This document shows positions 42,068 to 51,905 of a stretch of 64,000 nucleotides of DNA, piece after piece. Origin of the DNA: Fredinandcohnia onubensis (lineage in GTDB: Bacteria; Bacillota; Bacilli; Bacillales; Bacillaceae_L). Position numbers and translations under genes: made by a program. Numbering within the stretch: the first letter of the stretch is position 1; each line of letters opens with the position of its first letter. The notes below the pieces were generated by a model. The model was not told the origin of the DNA. It ran no database searches and saw nothing but the letters and a program-made list of their open reading frames with translations. The stretch lies in NCBI RefSeq assembly GCF_002734215.1, contig NZ_NSEB01000001.1:1-64000 (forward strand), written 5' to 3'.

Positions 42068-45000
42068 TTATATCATGAGAAGTTCCCGGATATCTTCTTC
42101 TGTCAATGTCGTTTTTTCCTCAGAATCAATAATATCCGAAATGAGGTCACGCTTTTTCTCCTGCAATTCATTCATCTTTTCCTCGATTGTGCCCCGTGCA
42201 AAAAGCTTTATCACCTGGACTACCTTTTTCTGACCGATTCGGTGGGCACGGTCAGCAGCCTGTTCCTCGACAGCTGGATTCCACCAAAGGTCATATAAAA
42301 TGACAGTATCCGCACCTGTCAGATTTAGACCCGTACCTCCTGCTTTTAAAGAAATTAAAAAGAGTTCTTGTTCTCCAACATTAAATCGTTGGCATAATTC
42401 CACTCGTTCGTCTGTAGGTGTTTGTCCATCAAGATAGAAAAAAGTATGCCCCCTACTAGACAATTCCCTTCCAATCAGTCCAAGCATTTTCGTAAATTGT
42501 GAGAAAATCAGAACTCTCCTTCCAGAAAGTTTTGATTCCTCAATGATTTGTAAAAGTTGCTCAAATTTCGCCGAACTTCCCTTATAACCATCAACAAATA
42601 AAGCAGGATGGCAACAAATTTGTCTAAGTCTTGTGATTCCAGCAAGGATTCGTATCCGGTTCTTTCGTATAGTGTCTTTATCAAGATGCTTTAATGTATC
42701 ATGACGTAGCTTCGCTAAATAGGCAGCATAAAGTTTCTTTTGTTCTGGTAGAAGCTCTGATGATTCGAGAATTTCAACTTTCTCCGGCAGTTCCGCAAGA
42801 ACGTCTTCTTTCACACGGCGAAGTAAAAATGGGCGAACCTTTCTTGCGATATCTTTCCTTGAAAGATGACTATATTCCTTTAACCCCTTAAATAGCTGTG
42901 GAAAAACAACATAGTAAATGGACCAAAGCTCTTCAATTGAATTTTCAACTGGTGTTCCGGTTAATCCAAAACGATGATCTGCTTTTAATTTTTTTACAGC
43001 TCTGGCAGTTTGGGTAACTGGATTTTTAAAGGCTTGAGCCTCATCGAAGAATACGGTATGGAAGTTAATAGACTCATACCATTTACTATCACGTCTCAAT
43101 AAAGGATAGGATGTGATAAGAACATCCATACCTTCACTTTCTTGTTGCAGTGCTCTTCGCTCAGCTTTATTGCCATCAATTACAATTGCTTGAAGTTCAG
43201 GAGCAAATTTCAAGATTTCATGGAGCCAGTTGTATGTTAACGATGATGGGCAAACAATGAGAACTGGGTGCTTATTATCACGAATCATTTGAAGCTCAGA
43301 AACAATAAATGCAATACTCTGTACTGTTTTACCAAGCCCCATATCATCAGCAAGTACACCACCGAATCCATAACTTGCGAGAGTCTTCAACCATTTAAAG
43401 CCTTGTTTTTGATAATCTCGTAAAATCGTATCTAAATGGTGTGGAACTTCAATCCTCAAGTTACTAGGATTTCGAATTGAATCAAGAAATTGGCGGAATG
43501 ATTCCTCAGCTGTATAGATTTCATTGTCATCGAACGAATCCAAAATGGGTAGAGCCTCAAGCATTGGCATGTTTAAGGTTGATTCGAAATCATCGTCCTG
43601 AATTGGAACAGCCTTTAAAAATCGCTGAATTTCCTCCATCTCCCGCGTTTCAAGTGAGAGCAATGAACCATTTTTCAAGCGGTAATATTTTCGTTTTTCC
43701 TCAAGAGCACCTAAAATTTCGCGAATTTCCTGTTCGGCAATGCCCTTCATCTCAAATTTAAACTCAAGCCAATTTGTACGTTCTTTTTTTATTTTTACCC
43801 TTATTTTCGGATGTTCACTTTTAGGTAGAATGCGATTTCGAATAGCAGTTGTAGCATAAATCTGACAGTGAGGTTGCAGCTTTGGAACGATATGATACAA
43901 AAACTCATACTCAAGTTCCTCATTATGCAAGTAGTACCCACCCTCCGTCTTCGAAAGACCGCTATCATCCATAATCCTTAAAATTTCATCCTCTTTTTCG
44001 ATATCCCTAATTACCATTGGTCCTGTTGGAATATCCCGGTTCTCAAGTGGTTGGATGATGGTATTTTCATAGTGAAACTCAAGCCCTGCCAGCAGTTTGT
44101 TACGAAGGCGATCCAAGTAAAGCTTAGCGACAAGTGGCGTTTTCATAAATTCTTTGGAGATGTCTTGAGACATGTGAACGACACCAATTTTTTTCAAGCT
44201 TGGTACGATTTTTTTTAGAAAAAATTGAGTTTGTTCCTTTGGAATTGGAATATGATTAGAACCTGGATTTACAAGCATGTTTTTTAGTTCAAACAAGCGG
44301 TCACAATCTTGTTCCGATATTTGATAGAGTCGTCCATCACTTAACACAATAGGATAGGATTTTAAAATAATCATTCTGTTAAACCCTTGAATGGTTAATT
44401 GATAGTCACTTTCTTCCCCTTCTTCAAATGAAAAATGCAGTGGTGGTGGCTCCTCTTCGATTTGAAGGCCTTCATACGTATAGCCATTGTTTTCAAGATA
44501 AACGGATGGGCATTTCGAGAATAAAGGTACGAGAACTTTCCAAGAAGATGGCGGAATTAACAGTATTTCACGAGTTTCCAGATCGTCTAATGAGTTAACT
44601 TCAATATAAATTTTTTCATCCTCAGTAACTTTAATCAATTGGTGTAGTAGGGTATCTACTTCATATAAAAAACAATGGAGATTTGGATCATATAAAAATT
44701 GTTCGGATATTGTACTAGGCTTTCCTTGTTTAATATCCTCAAGAAACCTACGAATATCATGTACCCCCATCTGTTCAATTCCAATTTCCAATCCAATTAA
44801 GATTTGCTCATTCGAAACCTTAACGGGTTTACATGTGAATCGAACATTGAGTACTTCTCTTTTTTCAAAATGAAGCTGATGGCCACTTGAACGTAACGGC
44901 CGATTTGTAAATAATGTTATGAAATCATTCGTTAATTTTTCGTTAGTAGAAGTTTGAATTTCATCAAAAGCTAATGGCTCTTGATTTTGCTGTTCATGAA

Positions 45001-45265
45001 TCGCAATCAAAACGGCAGCTACATGCTGACATTCCTTATCGAAATTGGCAAGGGATGGACAACTGCATGTAGTCTCTAATTTTCCTTGTCTATTTTTTTC
45101 AATTGTTACGTGAAAGTCTTCTGCTCCTTTAACAATGGCTTTACATTTATTTGATCTGTATTCAGTTAATAGAACCTTGTTTGTTCGATAAAAAGCGTCC
45201 CCTCTTTTAAAGGAGACGGTTCCACACATTTCTTTTATCAATTTATGTTTTATTTTGATATCCAT
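42068..45265 (-). CDS. SNF2-family DNA-dependent ATPase with SWIM zinc finger
   Basis: 1065 aa. N-terminal SWIM finger TTCSCPSLANFDKECQH (C-x-C-x(n)-C-x-H, about 62-80), a long middle region (about 100-620), then the Swi2/Snf2 ATPase: Walker A LADDMGLGKTVQ (about 650), ITSYPLLRRD, DEAQ box VFFDEAQAFKNP, and C-terminal helicase motifs RRVLIFSQFTKML and ADRAHRIGQ (arginine finger). Probably remodels protein-DNA or repair/transcription complexes. In B. subtilis YwqA is the nearest type I know. Target unknown. Confidence 0.92.
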   Translation of the reverse strand: MDIKIKHKLIKEMCGTVSFKRGDAFYRTNKVLLTEYRSNKCKAIVKGAEDFHVTIEKNRQGKLETTCSCPSLANFDKECQHVAAVLIAIHEQQNQEPLAFDEIQTSTNEKLTNDFITLFTNRPLRSSGHQLHFEKREVLNVRFTCKPVKVSNEQILIGLEIGIEQMGVHDIRRFLEDIKQGKPSTISEQFLYDPNLHCFLYEVDTLLHQLIKVTEDEKIYIEVNSLDDLETREILLIPPSSWKVLVPLFSKCPSVYLENNGYTYEGLQIEEEPPPLHFSFEEGEESDYQLTIQGFNRMIILKSYPIVLSDGRLYQISEQDCDRLFELKNMLVNPGSNHIPIPKEQTQFFLKKIVPSLKKIGVVHMSQDISKEFMKTPLVAKLYLDRLRNKLLAGLEFHYENTIIQPLENRDIPTGPMVIRDIEKEDEILRIMDDSGLSKTEGGYYLHNEELEYEFLYHIVPKLQPHCQIYATTAIRNRILPKSEHPKIRVKIKKERTNWLEFKFEMKGIAEQEIREILGALEEKRKYYRLKNGSLLSLETREMEEIQRFLKAVPIQDDDFESTLNMPMLEALPILDSFDDNEIYTAEESFRQFLDSIRNPSNLRIEVPHHLDTILRDYQKQGFKWLKTLASYGFGGVLADDMGLGKTVQSIAFIVSELQMIRDNKHPVLIVCPSSLTYNWLHEILKFAPELQAIVIDGNKAERRALQQESEGMDVLITSYPLLRRDSKWYESINFHTVFFDEAQAFKNPVTQTARAVKKLKADHRFGLTGTPVENSIEELWSIYYVVFPQLFKGLKEYSHLSRKDIARKVRPFLLRRVKEDVLAELPEKVEILESSELLPEQKKLYAAYLAKLRHDTLKHLDKDTIRKNRIRILAGITRLRQICCHPALFVDGYKGSSAKFEQLLQIIEESKLSGRRVLIFSQFTKMLGLIGRELSSRGHTFFYLDGQTPTDERVELCQRFNVGEQELFLISLKAGGTGLNLTGADTVILYDLWWNPAVEEQAADRAHRIGQKKVVQVIKLFARGTIEEKMNELQEKKRDLISDIIDSEEKTTLTEEDIRELLMI

Positions 45266-45292
45266 GGATTCCGACTCCTTTCTATCCTAGGT

Positions 45293-46042
45293 TTACTTTT
45301 GATTGAACCCTTGTCCTTTAACAAAATCCTTCATATACATCCGCTTCGGATTTTCAAGCATGTTTGCCATCTGCCCCGTCCATGTATCTGAGCGTTTCCC
45401 ATTTGTACGGGCTTGATAATAGTCGGAAATAGTTTGATTGTAGGTAACCAACTCTTGTTTGAATAAGTCTTCATCCTGCTTATATTCATCTTCATGATAA
45501 ATATGCTCGAATGGAAGACGAGGTTTTTTATCAGGCATTTGAGCTGGGTAGCCTACCGCAATTCCGAAAAGAGGAATCACAAATTTAGGGATATGTAGGA
45601 GCTTGCAAACCTCATCAAGATTATTACGCAGCCCGCCAATATAGCAAGCACCCAAGCCCATTGATTCTGCTGCGAGTACTGCATTTTGAGCAGCCAAGGT
45701 AGCATCTATTGTTGCAACCATAAATTTCTCAGTACTCTCCAATGAAGTCGATAAGTCCTTTTCCTCCATTTGGCTAATAACCTGGTGACGATGAAGATCT
45801 CCACAAAACACAAAGAAATGTCCATTTTCGGCAACATAGGCTTGGTTACCGACGATTTCTGCGAGCTTCTTCTTTATATCTGAATCTTTTACACCAATTA
45901 TGGAATAGGCTTGGATAAAACTAGATGTTGAAGCCGCTTGGGCACTCTCAACAATCGTACGAACTTGTTCATCTGATAATAATTTTTCTTCAAATTTACG
46001 AATCGAACGGTGATTCATTATTGTTTCAATAACTGTATTCAT
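45293..46042 (-). CDS. nfrA: Oxygen-insensitive NADPH nitroreductase/FMN reductase NfrA
   Basis: 249 aa flavoprotein colinear with B. subtilis NfrA: NHRSIRKFEEKLLSDEQV (FMN phosphate-binding, N-terminus), AQAASTSSFIQAYSIIG, AAESMGLGACYIGGLRNN and the C-terminal ERTNGKR-like QARTNGKRSDTW. Reduces nitro compounds, FMN and quinones with NADPH. Upstream of the SNF2 gene by 27 nt on the same strand. Confidence 0.93.
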   Translation of the reverse strand: MNTVIETIMNHRSIRKFEEKLLSDEQVRTIVESAQAASTSSFIQAYSIIGVKDSDIKKKLAEIVGNQAYVAENGHFFVFCGDLHRHQVISQMEEKDLSTSLESTEKFMVATIDATLAAQNAVLAAESMGLGACYIGGLRNNLDEVCKLLHIPKFVIPLFGIAVGYPAQMPDKKPRLPFEHIYHEDEYKQDEDLFKQELVTYNQTISDYYQARTNGKRSDTWTGQMANMLENPKRMYMKDFVKGQGFNQK

Positions 46043-46059
46043 TGTTATGTTCCTCCAAA

Positions 46060-47004
46060 CTAGTTGTCTTTATTTTTCGTTTGGTTTGATTTCACATCGT
46101 ATCTTGAGAAATCCTCTGCCAAATAAGTCGGCTTAAACACTTGCTGTGCTTCCTCAAGTAGCCTCTGACTATCATCGCCTTGATATCTAGAGCTAATATG
46201 CGTAAGTATTAATTGTTTGACCCCCGCTTTTTGGGCAACATTGGCCGCTTGAGTTGTGGTAGAGTGAAAATAATCATGAGCTAAATCGGCTTCATTTGAA
46301 CTAAAAGTTGCTTCATGGATGAGTATATCTGCATCCTTGGCGAGTTCAATACTCTCCTTAATATAACGGGTATCACCTAAAATGGTCACTGTACGTCCCT
46401 TTTTAGGTGGACCAATATATTCCTCTCCATTAATCTGACGTCCATCCTCAAGGATCACTGTTTGTCCTTCTTTAATTTTTTGATAAATAGGCCCAGGTTT
46501 AATTCCTTCTTTTGATAGCTTATCCACAAGCAATGTTCCTGGGAGGTCTTTTTCTACAATTCGATACCCAAAGGATTGAATCCCATGCTCTAATTCTTTT
46601 GCAGTCACACAAAATTGTTCATCCTCAAAGACGACACCTTCTTCAATTTCAACGATTTCAAGCGGATATCGAATATGTGTGGTACTTACCTTTATCGAAG
46701 TTTCAATAAAAGCTCTTATTCCCTTAGGACCATAAATGGTTAATAAGGACTCTCCTCCTTGAAAAGAGCGACTTCCTAATAATCCAGGCAAACCAAATAT
46801 ATGGTCACCATGCAAATGAGTGATGAAAATTTTTTCTATTTTCCCTGGCTTTATGGATGTATGTAATATTTGATGTTGTGTTGCCTCTCCACAATCAAAC
46901 AACCAGGTGGCCCTACGTTCATCAAGCAATTGTAAAGCTATTGAAGTGACATTCCGCTCTTTCGCGGGTACCCCTGCACCTGTTCCTAAAAATACGACTT
47001 CCAC
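46060..47004 (-). CDS. rnz: Ribonuclease Z
   Basis: 314 aa tRNA 3'-end endonuclease of the metallo-beta-lactamase fold. [17 protein letters not shown] at the N-terminus, [18 protein letters not shown] (HxHxDH, about 63-80), GDTRY (about 210) and HEATF (about 237) complete the metal site; [28 protein letters not shown] is the characteristic C-terminal region. 17 nt before nfrA in the same direction and 260 nt from divergent zwf, as in B. subtilis. Confidence 0.96.
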   Translation of the reverse strand: MEVVFLGTGAGVPAKERNVTSIALQLLDERRATWLFDCGEATQHQILHTSIKPGKIEKIFITHLHGDHIFGLPGLLGSRSFQGGESLLTIYGPKGIRAFIETSIKVSTTHIRYPLEIVEIEEGVVFEDEQFCVTAKELEHGIQSFGYRIVEKDLPGTLLVDKLSKEGIKPGPIYQKIKEGQTVILEDGRQINGEEYIGPPKKGRTVTILGDTRYIKESIELAKDADILIHEATFSSNEADLAHDYFHSTTTQAANVAQKAGVKQLILTHISSRYQGDDSQRLLEEAQQVFKPTYLAEDFSRYDVKSNQTKNKDN

Positions 47005-47195
47005 TCAGAAATCCTCCAAATAATTTTAAAATTTTTATGTTTAGCTTTCGATTATATTCCATTACTTACTATATCATATTCTGCCATTTGTTCTCTAGAT
47101 AAGCCACTCCAACCATTACTTACAATCGTTTTCGAATATCCATTCCTTGTTAAGGCATACTTTTAAAAGGAGTTTGAAAAATTCATACGAATTAG

Positions 47196-47224
47196 TTGAT
47201 TTACTAAACAAAAAAGTATACATT
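47196..47224 (+). promoter_or_regulatory. Sigma-A promoter of zwf
   Basis: TTGATT (47196-47201), 17-nt spacer, TACATT (47219-47224); zwf ATG 40 nt downstream. Confidence 0.65.
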
Positions 47225-47264
47225 AAATAAATATCACTAAAGCCTTAAGAAGTGGGGGATTAAT

Positions 47265-48752
47265 ATGACAAATACAGCACCAAAATCAATCGTGGTTATT
47301 TTTGGAGCAACAGGTGATTTGGCAAATCGAAAGCTTTACCCTTCTATATATAACCTTTATACAAAAGGAAAACTCTCTGAAAATTTCGCGGTTATCGGGG
47401 TGGCAAGACGCCCTTTAGAGAATGAAGAATTCCAACAAAACGTAAGAAATTCTGTATCGGGAAGATTTGAGGAAGATCGTGAGGATATCGAGAAGTTCTC
47501 AAAACACTTTTACTACCTTCCGTTCAATGTAAATGATCGTGCTTCTTATAAAGAATTAAAGGAACTAGCTGAAAAACTAGATTCAACTTACAAAACAGAA
47601 GGTAATAGAATCTTTTATTTAGCAATGGCTCCAGAGTTTTTTGGAACAATAGCTGTCAACATTAAAGCTGAAGAATTAACGGAAACAGAAGGTTATACAA
47701 GACTTGTAATTGAAAAACCTTTCGGACATAACCTGCCATCTGCAAAGCAATTGAATGAAAAGCTTCGTCATGCATTCTCAGAGGATGAAATTTACCGAAT
47801 CGACCATTATTTAGGAAAAGAAATGGTCCAAAATATTGAAGTCATCCGCTTTGCTAACGCAATATTCGAACCACTTTGGAATAATCGTTACATATCAAAT
47901 ATCCAAGTCACATCAAGTGAAGTACTTGGAGTAGAAGATCGGGGCGGCTATTATGAAAAATCAGGCGCTCTCCGAGATATGGTACAAAACCATATGCTTC
48001 AAATGGTTGCATTATTAGCGATGGAACCGCCAATTAAATTAAATACCGATGAGATCCGTAGTGAAAAAATAAAAGTATTACGTGCCCTTCGCCCATTAGA
48101 AGAAGAGGATGTAAAAAAATATTTCGTTAGAGGGCAATATGATGCTGGTACGTTAAATGGCAAACAGGTTCCTGGTTACCGAGAAGAGGAGAAAGTAGAC
48201 CCAGCATCAAATACTGCTACATTTGTTGCAGGTAAACTTCTTATCGACAATTTTAGATGGGCAGGCGTTCCTTTCTATATCCGAACCGGTAAGAGAATGA
48301 AGGAAAAATCAACAAAAATTGTGGTTCAATTCAAAGACATTCCGATGGATTTATATTATAAAGATGATAATGAGCAACAAAATCCTAACCTGCTAGTCAT
48401 TAATATCCAGCCCGATGAAGGGATTACACTTTATTTAAATGCGAAACGACCGGGCCAAAACACAATGACATTACCTGTTAAACTTGATTATTGTAATAAC
48501 TGTATTGATGGTATAAACACACCAGAAGCTTATGAAAAGCTTATTTATGACTGTATGATGGGTGATACAACAAACTTTGCACACTGGGATGAAGTGGCCC
48601 TTTCATGGCGCTACGTCGACTCGATTTCAAAGGTTTGGGAAAACCAAATTGCAACTGAATTTCCAAATTATCCATCTGGTTCTAATGGACCTAAGGCGTC
48701 TGATGAACTATTAGCAGAAGACGGGTTCCACTGGTGGCCAGTTGAAGACTAA
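47265..48752 (+). CDS. zwf: Glucose-6-phosphate 1-dehydrogenase
   Basis: 495 aa; first enzyme of the oxidative pentose phosphate pathway, forming NADPH. NADP-binding FGATGDLANRKLYPSIYNLY (about 14-33), catalytic RIDHYLGKEMVQN (about 180), VIEKPFGHNLPSA. The GRAPHENE-like substrate motif YYEKSGALRDMVQNH is intact. Gnd is not adjacent. Ends convergent to polYA with a shared terminator. Confidence 0.96.
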   Translation: MTNTAPKSIVVIFGATGDLANRKLYPSIYNLYTKGKLSENFAVIGVARRPLENEEFQQNVRNSVSGRFEEDREDIEKFSKHFYYLPFNVNDRASYKELKELAEKLDSTYKTEGNRIFYLAMAPEFFGTIAVNIKAEELTETEGYTRLVIEKPFGHNLPSAKQLNEKLRHAFSEDEIYRIDHYLGKEMVQNIEVIRFANAIFEPLWNNRYISNIQVTSSEVLGVEDRGGYYEKSGALRDMVQNHMLQMVALLAMEPPIKLNTDEIRSEKIKVLRALRPLEEEDVKKYFVRGQYDAGTLNGKQVPGYREEEKVDPASNTATFVAGKLLIDNFRWAGVPFYIRTGKRMKEKSTKIVVQFKDIPMDLYYKDDNEQQNPNLLVINIQPDEGITLYLNAKRPGQNTMTLPVKLDYCNNCIDGINTPEAYEKLIYDCMMGDTTNFAHWDEVALSWRYVDSISKVWENQIATEFPNYPSGSNGPKASDELLAEDGFHWWPVED

Positions 48753-48761
48753 GATGAAAAA

Positions 48762-48791
48762 GAGACCCCGACTCTATATGAGTTGGGGTCT
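48762..48791. terminator. Bidirectional terminator between zwf and the Y-family polymerase gene
   Basis: AGACCCCGACTC / GAGTTGGGGTCT stem with TATAT loop. Confidence 0.8.
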
Positions 48792-48798
48792 TCTGTAT

Positions 48799-50052
48799 TT
48801 AGTCGCTTAAGAAGTCTTTCTCAAAACTTGTTCCATGTTCATTATCTCGGGGTTTTTTATCTTTAGGTATTTTAACCCCTTTTGATACAATCTCATCCCC
48901 GTATTTCCCTTTTAATTCATCAATCACTTTAAGTAAGGGTTCTTTTTTCGCCTCCTTTTCATAGGAAAAAAGATCAAGTTGTTTAAATGCCTCTTGTTTC
49001 TCCACAAGTTCCTGAGCTGTGACACCTAATAATCGAATTGGTTCCCCGTTCCAATGTTTTGTCCACAAGCGCTTGGCCGCTTTATAAATCTCTTCATCCT
49101 GATCAATTGGGTTATCAAGTTTCCGACTTCTTGTTACCGTTTTTCGATCAGCATATCGAATCATCAGTTGGACATTATTGGATAACATATCTTTCCTTCT
49201 TATACGTGCACCAACAGAATTTGATAGTCTTTTGATCACACCGAGAAGCTCTTCCTCATCTGTTGAATCATATGGTAATGTTGTCGAATTACCGATGCTT
49301 TTGAACTCGGATATAGCATCAGGGTCAACAAGTCGGTTGTCAATTCCATTTGCTCTTTGCTTAATCCGCTCACCATTAATTCCTAATAACTGCTTTAATT
49401 GAATATCGTTGCCCTTAGCAAGGTCTCCAATTGTATGAATACTGATTGTAGCTAATTTTTCAGCCGTTTTCGAACCTACTCCATGCATTTCTCCAACTGG
49501 CAAGGGCCAGAGAATGATCGGAACATCCCGCTTCCGCAATACAGTGATTCCTAATGGTTTTTTCATATCGGATGCCATTTTTGCCAGAAATTTATTTGGT
49601 GCAATTCCAATGCTACAGGGAAGTAGAAGCGTTTTTTGTAAGGTTTCTTGAATGGAAGTCGCAATTTCAATCGGGGACCCCTTTTCATAACATCCCGTAA
49701 TATCCATATAGCCTTCGTCAATTGAAACTGGTTCAACTAAATCCGTGTATGTGCGAAGGATATCAAACATAGCCAGTGAAGCTCTACGGTAGCGTTCAAA
49801 GTTTGGTTTACGAACGATCAGGTTTGGGCATTTTCGTTTTGCCTCCCATAAAGGCATCGTTGTTTTCACTCCAAAGGCACGAGCCTCATAGCTGCAGGTG
49901 ACAATAATGCCTTTACGCTCTTCGACATTCCCTGCAATCGCTAAAGGTTTACCCTGTAAAGAAGGATCATAGGCAACCTCGACTGATGCGTAGAAGCTAT
50001 TCATGTCCACATGTAAAATAACCTTCCCATTTTTCGGATACATTTCTTTCAT
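48799..50052 (-). CDS. polYA: Y-family DNA polymerase IV (YqjH/PolY1, DinB type)
   Basis: 417 aa error-prone translesion polymerase. Palm motifs LHVDMNSFYASVEV (about 13) and VSIDEGYMDITG (about 105) supply the three catalytic acids; the steric-gate region is SFYASV; helix-hairpin-helix MHGVGSKTAEKLATISIHTIGDL; C-terminal clamp motif QLDLF (about 372). No LexA box was seen upstream, unlike the UvrX-type paralogue at 30490. Confidence 0.94.
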   Translation of the reverse strand: MKEMYPKNGKVILHVDMNSFYASVEVAYDPSLQGKPLAIAGNVEERKGIIVTCSYEARAFGVKTTMPLWEAKRKCPNLIVRKPNFERYRRASLAMFDILRTYTDLVEPVSIDEGYMDITGCYEKGSPIEIATSIQETLQKTLLLPCSIGIAPNKFLAKMASDMKKPLGITVLRKRDVPIILWPLPVGEMHGVGSKTAEKLATISIHTIGDLAKGNDIQLKQLLGINGERIKQRANGIDNRLVDPDAISEFKSIGNSTTLPYDSTDEEELLGVIKRLSNSVGARIRRKDMLSNNVQLMIRYADRKTVTRSRKLDNPIDQDEEIYKAAKRLWTKHWNGEPIRLLGVTAQELVEKQEAFKQLDLFSYEKEAKKEPLLKVIDELKGKYGDEIVSKGVKIPKDKKPRDNEHGTSFEKDFLSD

Positions 50053-50112
50053 GATTTACACTTCCTACTATTAATCCATAACAATAGTTTAACATAGAAA
50101 AAGTCACCTATT

Positions 50113-50574
50113 CTATTGGTGACTTTGAATGTGATCCTCAATCATATCAAATCCTTCAAGACTATCAAACAGTTTATCAACGTCAAGTAAAGTAATCATC
50201 CGATTCTCAAGGGGCGCAACTCCTGTTATGTACGGGGAAAGCTGGTAGGTTAAACTCAATTGTTTCAATTGAGTTTGAGGGATATCCATTATTTCTATCG
50301 CATCATCGACAAGTAACCCCACTGACAATGAATCTGTTTGAGTAACGATAATCTTCGTTTTATCTGTATGGGTTGTTGGTTTATTAAATAATATAATTCC
50401 TGCATCAACAATCGGAATGAGTTGATCACGAATCGTTAACATACCTAGCAAAAATGTCGGCATTTGCGGAATAGCGTTTAACTTTTGAGCTCTTTCTATA
50501 GATATTACTTTTAAAACAGGAATGCCAAATTCCTCATTCCCTGATGAAAATACAACGACTTTTTGGTCTTCCAT
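50113..50574 (-). CDS. Single CheW-domain chemotaxis adaptor
   Basis: 153 aa, one CheW domain and no receiver: VFSSGNEEFGIPVLKVISIERAQKLNAIPQMPTFLLGMLTIRDQLIPIVD, then SVGLLVDDAIEIMDIPQTQLKQL. CheW couples receptors to CheA kinase. It is isolated from any che/mcp gene, so it may be an additional adaptor for a distant receptor. 60 nt after polYA's upstream end; has its own ribosome site. Confidence 0.85.
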   Translation of the reverse strand: MEDQKVVVFSSGNEEFGIPVLKVISIERAQKLNAIPQMPTFLLGMLTIRDQLIPIVDAGIILFNKPTTHTDKTKIIVTQTDSLSVGLLVDDAIEIMDIPQTQLKQLSLTYQLSPYITGVAPLENRMITLLDVDKLFDSLEGFDMIEDHIQSHQ

Positions 50575-50650
50575 CTATCATTCACCTCAGGTCTAGTAAC
50601 AAAAATCTATGTCCCATATCTATCATACTTTACCTATTTACGAAAGGAAA

Positions 50651-50697
50651 TAAAAAAAGTGAAACTCCCTCAATCAAGAGAGAATCCCACTTTTTTA
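50651..50697. terminator. Bidirectional terminator upstream of the CheW gene / after the peptidase gene
   Basis: GTGAAACTCCCTC / GAGAGAATCCCAC, imperfect (nine of thirteen positions paired), flanked by A7 and T6. Confidence 0.5.
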
Positions 50698-50702
50698 GTA
50701 CT

Positions 50703-51821
50703 TTATTTTGCAACTTCTTCAACAATCGCAACAATAAGTTCAGCGGTTTTGACTAGTTCTTCTACTGGCATTTTTTCATTTGTTGTGTGAATTTCTTCAT
50801 ATCCTACAGCAAGATTTACAGTAGGGATGCCATGTCCTGCGATGACGTTGGCATCACTGCCTCCACCGCTTTTTTGGAGGGCGCTTTGACGACCAATTTT
50901 CGCTACAGCTCGTTTTGCAACCTCAACGACATGGTCGCCATCAGCAAACTTGAATCCAGGATACATGACCGTAATTTCTACCTCAGCTCTGCCACCCATA
51001 TCAGCAGCAACAGATTCAAAAGCTGCTTTCATTTTCTGAACTTGAGCTTCCATCTTTTCTGTCACTAAAGAACGTGCTTCAGCTAAAATTTCAACATGGT
51101 CACAAACAATATTTGTTTGTGTGCCCCCTTCAAAACGCCCAATATTAGCAGTCGTTTCTTCATCAATACGTCCTAGTGGCATTTTTGCAATGGCTTTTGC
51201 TGCCATCGTAATTGCTGAAACACCTTTTTCAGGAGCGACACCTGCATGAGCTGTTTTTCCGATGATTGTTGCTCTTACCTTAGCTTGTGTAGGTGCAGCA
51301 ACAATAATATCGCCAACTTTTCCGTCACTATCGAGCGCATATCCATATTTGGCTGTAATCATCGAGCGATCTAATGCTTTAGCACCGACAAGACCAGATT
51401 CCTCGCCTACAGTAATAATAAATTCAATTGTACCGTGTGGGATTTTATTATCCTTCAGAACACGAATTGCTTCAAACATAGCAGCAAGACCAGCTTTATC
51501 ATCTGCGCCTAAAATCGTTGTTCCGTCTGAGACAATATAACCATCCTTGATTGAAGGTTTAATGCCTTTACCAGGGACAACTGTATCCATATGAGAAGTA
51601 AAATAAATTGGGTCTACATCATTTTTTGTGGCTTCAAGGGTACATATTAAATTCCCTGCCCCATGTCCTGTTTGACTAGTGGTGTCATCCTCTACAACAT
51701 GTACACCTAATGCAGTGAATTTTTCTTTTAAAACCTTTGCAATTTCTGTTTCAAATTTTGTTTCTGAGTCTACTTGTACAAGCTCTAAAAACTCATTAAC
51801 AAGTCTGTCCTGATTAATCAT
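50703..51821 (-). CDS. yqjE: M20 family metallopeptidase, peptidase T-like (YqjE)
   Basis: 372 aa di-zinc aminopeptidase/tripeptidase-like. Metal ligands: YFTSHMDTVVPGKG (His and Asp, about 75), GADDKAGLA (about 112), TVGEESGLVGAKAL (Glu-Glu, about 142), and a C-terminal GGGSDANVIAGHGIP with the final His region TTNEKMPVEELV. Start at 51821 (GGAGG upstream) preferred over the in-frame TTG at 51836. Cleaves N-terminal residues of short peptides in relatives; specificity here unproven. Confidence 0.92.
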   Translation of the reverse strand: MINQDRLVNEFLELVQVDSETKFETEIAKVLKEKFTALGVHVVEDDTTSQTGHGAGNLICTLEATKNDVDPIYFTSHMDTVVPGKGIKPSIKDGYIVSDGTTILGADDKAGLAAMFEAIRVLKDNKIPHGTIEFIITVGEESGLVGAKALDRSMITAKYGYALDSDGKVGDIIVAAPTQAKVRATIIGKTAHAGVAPEKGVSAITMAAKAIAKMPLGRIDEETTANIGRFEGGTQTNIVCDHVEILAEARSLVTEKMEAQVQKMKAAFESVAADMGGRAEVEITVMYPGFKFADGDHVVEVAKRAVAKIGRQSALQKSGGGSDANVIAGHGIPTVNLAVGYEEIHTTNEKMPVEELVKTAELIVAIVEEVAK

Positions 51822-51905
51822 ACTATGTACCTCCAAGATGAATAAGTTAAAGAATAGCTAATGTTTTTAGCCTATCATATTATCCCCAAAAATCAAATTG
51901 TTGAA

